From Dillenia suffruticosa (Eukaryota; Streptophyta; Magnoliopsida; Dilleniales; Dilleniaceae), in NCBI GenBank assembly GCA_033439265.1, contig JAVTVX010000035.1:10938001-11002000 (forward strand): a DNA stretch of 64,000 bases, in the 5' to 3' direction. Position numbers and translations under genes: made by a program. This document shows, one piece after another, positions 62,860 through 64,000 of this stretch. Under the pieces are notes generated by a model. The model did no database searches. It saw nothing but the letters and a program-made list of their open reading frames with translations, and had not been told where the DNA came from. Numbering within the stretch: position 1 is the first letter of the stretch; the number at the start of each line of letters is the position of its first letter.

Positions 62860-63480
62860 GAGGTTCGTGGGCTGTCACGGGCTCACAGGCCGTCGCGGGC
62901 CGTGGGCTACAGCGGGCTCATGGATTTGCGGGTCAACGGGCCAGTGGGCCAGTGGGCTTTGGCTAGCGGCTCGCGGGTCTGCGGGCCAGTGGGCTAACGG
63001 GCCTGCGGTTGACGGGCCTGCGGCTGATGGGCCTACAGGCTGGCGGGCCTGTGGGCTGGCAGGCCTCTGGCTGGTGGGCCTGCAGGCTGGCGGGCCTTTG
63101 GGTGGTGGGCCTGCGGCTGGTGGGCCTGCAGTTGGCGGGCCTGCAGGCTGGCGGGCCTGTGGGGTGGTGCTCGCGGGCTGGCTCGCGGGCTGGCTCATGC
63201 TTACGTGCTGGCTCGCGGGCTGGCTAGCGCTCGTGCGCTGGTGCGCTGATGCGCGCTGGTGCACGCCCATGCACTGGTGCGCGCCCGTGTGTTGTGTTGC
63301 TGCTCGCCCGCGCGCGCTCGTATGCTGGGTTCGCACGTGGTGCTGGGTTCGCGCGCGGTCGTGCGCTGGCTCGTGCGTGGCCTGGCTCGTGCTCGTTGGC
63401 TGGGTCCTGCTCGCGGCCTGGCTCGCACTGCGGGCTGGATCCTGCTCGCGGCCTGGCTCGCGCTACGGGCTGGGGGATCG
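62860..63480 (+). repeat. GC-rich tandem core of the gypsy LTR
   Basis: Imperfect units of about 12-16 bp related to GGGCCTGCAGGCTGGC (62865-63170), grading into GCTCGCGGGCTGGCTC- and GCGCTCGTGCGC-type units (63170-63480). Long open frames on both strands (62867-63634 plus, 62875-63336 minus) encode only Gly/Ala/Trp/Pro repeats and are artefacts. A G3-N5-G3-N5-G3-N5-G3 motif lies at 62975-63001. Confidence 0.85.
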
Positions 63481-63781
63481 CGTTGCAGAAGGCGCTGTAG
63501 TCGGGCGCTGTGGCGGAAGGCGGTGCTCTATCGTGGCTGCGGTGTGCGGCGAGCCGGAGAAAGGGCGATTGTGGGAGATCGCGAGAGGGAGAGAAAGAAA
63601 CAGTGAGATAGAGAGAGAAAGAGACAGTGGGTGAGGGATAGAGAGAGAAACCGGGAGGGAAAAAAAAAGAAGACGAAGAAGAAGAAGAAGAAGAAGGTGG
63701 CGATGGCGATGGCGGTGGCGGTGGCGGTAGAAGGCGAACGGTTGCGGAAGAAGACTAACGGCCGCGGAAGAGTAAAAGTCG

Positions 63782-63783
<2 letters not shown>

Positions 63784-63817
<34 letters not shown>
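63784..63817. repeat. (GA)17 microsatellite in gypsy LTR
   Basis: An uninterrupted GA run near the 5' edge of the LTR in element orientation; a GAA/GAC-rich stretch at 63660-63700 is next to it. Confidence 0.95.
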
Positions 63818-63820
<3 letters not shown>

Positions 63821-63842
63821 GGGTTAGGGTTTTAACCCTAAT

Positions 63843-63888
63843 CCCCAATTTGGGGACGCAGCAGCATTTTGCCCTAAAATGCTGCGTC
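63843..63888. promoter_or_regulatory. Tandem hairpins at the 5' (U3) end of the gypsy LTR
   Basis: CCCCAATTTGGGG (63843-63855) is a perfect 6-bp palindrome around one base. It is followed by GACGCAGCAGCATTTT (63855-63870) and AAAATGCTGCGTC (63876-63888), which pair over 13 bp with a 3-base bulge and a 5-base loop. They lie within about 90 bp of the LTR start in element orientation. A role in transcription or packaging is only a possibility. Confidence 0.6.
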
Positions 63889-63930
63889 TCCAATCCTTTT
63901 TTTTTTTAATTTTTTTTATTTGGTGTTACA

Positions 63931-64000
63931 TTTTCTAATCCCCTAAAAACAAATTTCGTTCTCGTAATTAAAAGAAAGCAATACACTGAATAAGTGGGGG
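63931..64000 (-). mobile_element. 3' end of gypsy internal region (purine tract and polyprotein tail)
   Basis: The last visible bases of the element body, on the minus strand: purine tract next to the LTR, preceded by a sequence like the ...GAGGACGAAATTT... end of Tekay-type polyproteins. The rest is outside the window. Confidence 0.6.

Larger units (their letters stand above)
60878..63930 (-). repeat. 3' LTR of a gypsy-type element, 3.05 kb
   Basis: On the minus strand it starts TGTAACACCA (63930) and ends GGGGCGTGACA (60878). The sequence immediately upstream in element orientation, 63931-63950, is the purine-rich AGGGGATTAGAAAA. Before that comes text resembling the acidic C-terminal end of Tekay/Del-type gypsy polyproteins (TTACGAGAACGAAATTTG, near 63951-63970). 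Very long LTRs with these ends are typical of that group. Contents in plus-strand order: unique sequence (60.88-62.8 kb), GC-rich tandem core (62.86-63.48 kb), GA and GAA microsatellites (63.58-63.82 kb) and a hairpin (63.84-63.89 kb). The element body lies beyond the window. Its left flank AGTGA (60873-60877) should be one half of the target duplication. Confidence 0.8.

Noticed and set aside
62867..63634. Longest open frame (255 codons, Gly/Trp/Ala-rich) and overlapping minus-strand frames
   Set aside because: They lie in a GC-rich short tandem repeat inside a gypsy LTR; composition explains the lack of stops, and several frames on both strands are open together.
1..64000. CRISPR arrays, operons, bacterial defence systems, organellar genes
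   Set aside because: Repeats present are microsatellites, tandem arrays or transposons; genes are intron-containing plant genes, and nothing prokaryotic is seen.

Overview
The window looks like nuclear DNA of a eudicot plant. It is AT-rich, its genes are split by many GT-AG introns, it carries many CT/GA microsatellites, and much of it is plant-type LINE, copia, gypsy and hAT sequence. Only one gene reads as fully intact: a type-A cytokinin response regulator of the ARR8/ARR9 type on the minus strand (27187-28589, five exons, 223 residues). Two other genes are recognisable. The first half of a tubulin-folding cofactor B gene lies on the minus strand (1143-4881) with an in-frame stop in exon 2. 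A complete but dead, intron-containing cystathionine beta-lyase copy lies on the plus strand (16042-24519). The beta-lyase and ARR9-type neighbours match the adjacent Arabidopsis pair At3g57050/At3g57040, so this block is probably an ancient syntenic segment in which one gene is decaying.

Layout. 0-5 kb: TFCB exons 1-3 in long introns that hold an RTE-like LINE tail. 5.9-7 kb: a degenerate CT/poly-A minisatellite and low-complexity DNA. 7.66-14.0 kb: a near full-length, decayed L1-type LINE with a mutated target-site duplication. 16-24.5 kb: the beta-lyase pseudogene, with a minus-strand LINE remnant in intron 2 and a 1.2-kb non-autonomous hAT element (8-bp target duplication) in intron 6. 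27-29.4 kb: the response regulator and its promoter, with a GA/CT hairpin and a CCCAAT array. 29.4-50 kb: gene-poor AT-rich DNA with a LINE RNase H tail, a 110-120 bp period AT-rich tandem array (37.6-38.45 kb), a duplicated segment (41.2 and 46.4 kb), a (GAA)33 tract and many microsatellites.

50-64 kb is nested retrotransposons. A 6,975-bp copia element (49988-56962) has 98.8% identical LTRs, a 5-bp target duplication, a Met-tRNA primer site and all pol domains, but the whole gag-pol is broken. A second copia element (58.3-60.88 kb, minus strand) is cut by a gypsy-type element whose 3.05-kb LTR (60878-63930) fills most of the right end. The LTR has a GC-rich, G-quadruplex-prone tandem core.

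I found no CRISPR, operon, tRNA or rRNA gene. The most unusual signals are the young copia LTRs flanking a long-dead polyprotein (apparent mobilisation in trans), the decaying beta-lyase in conserved synteny, and the structured repeats. Coordinates of repeat edges and of fragments without target duplications are approximate.
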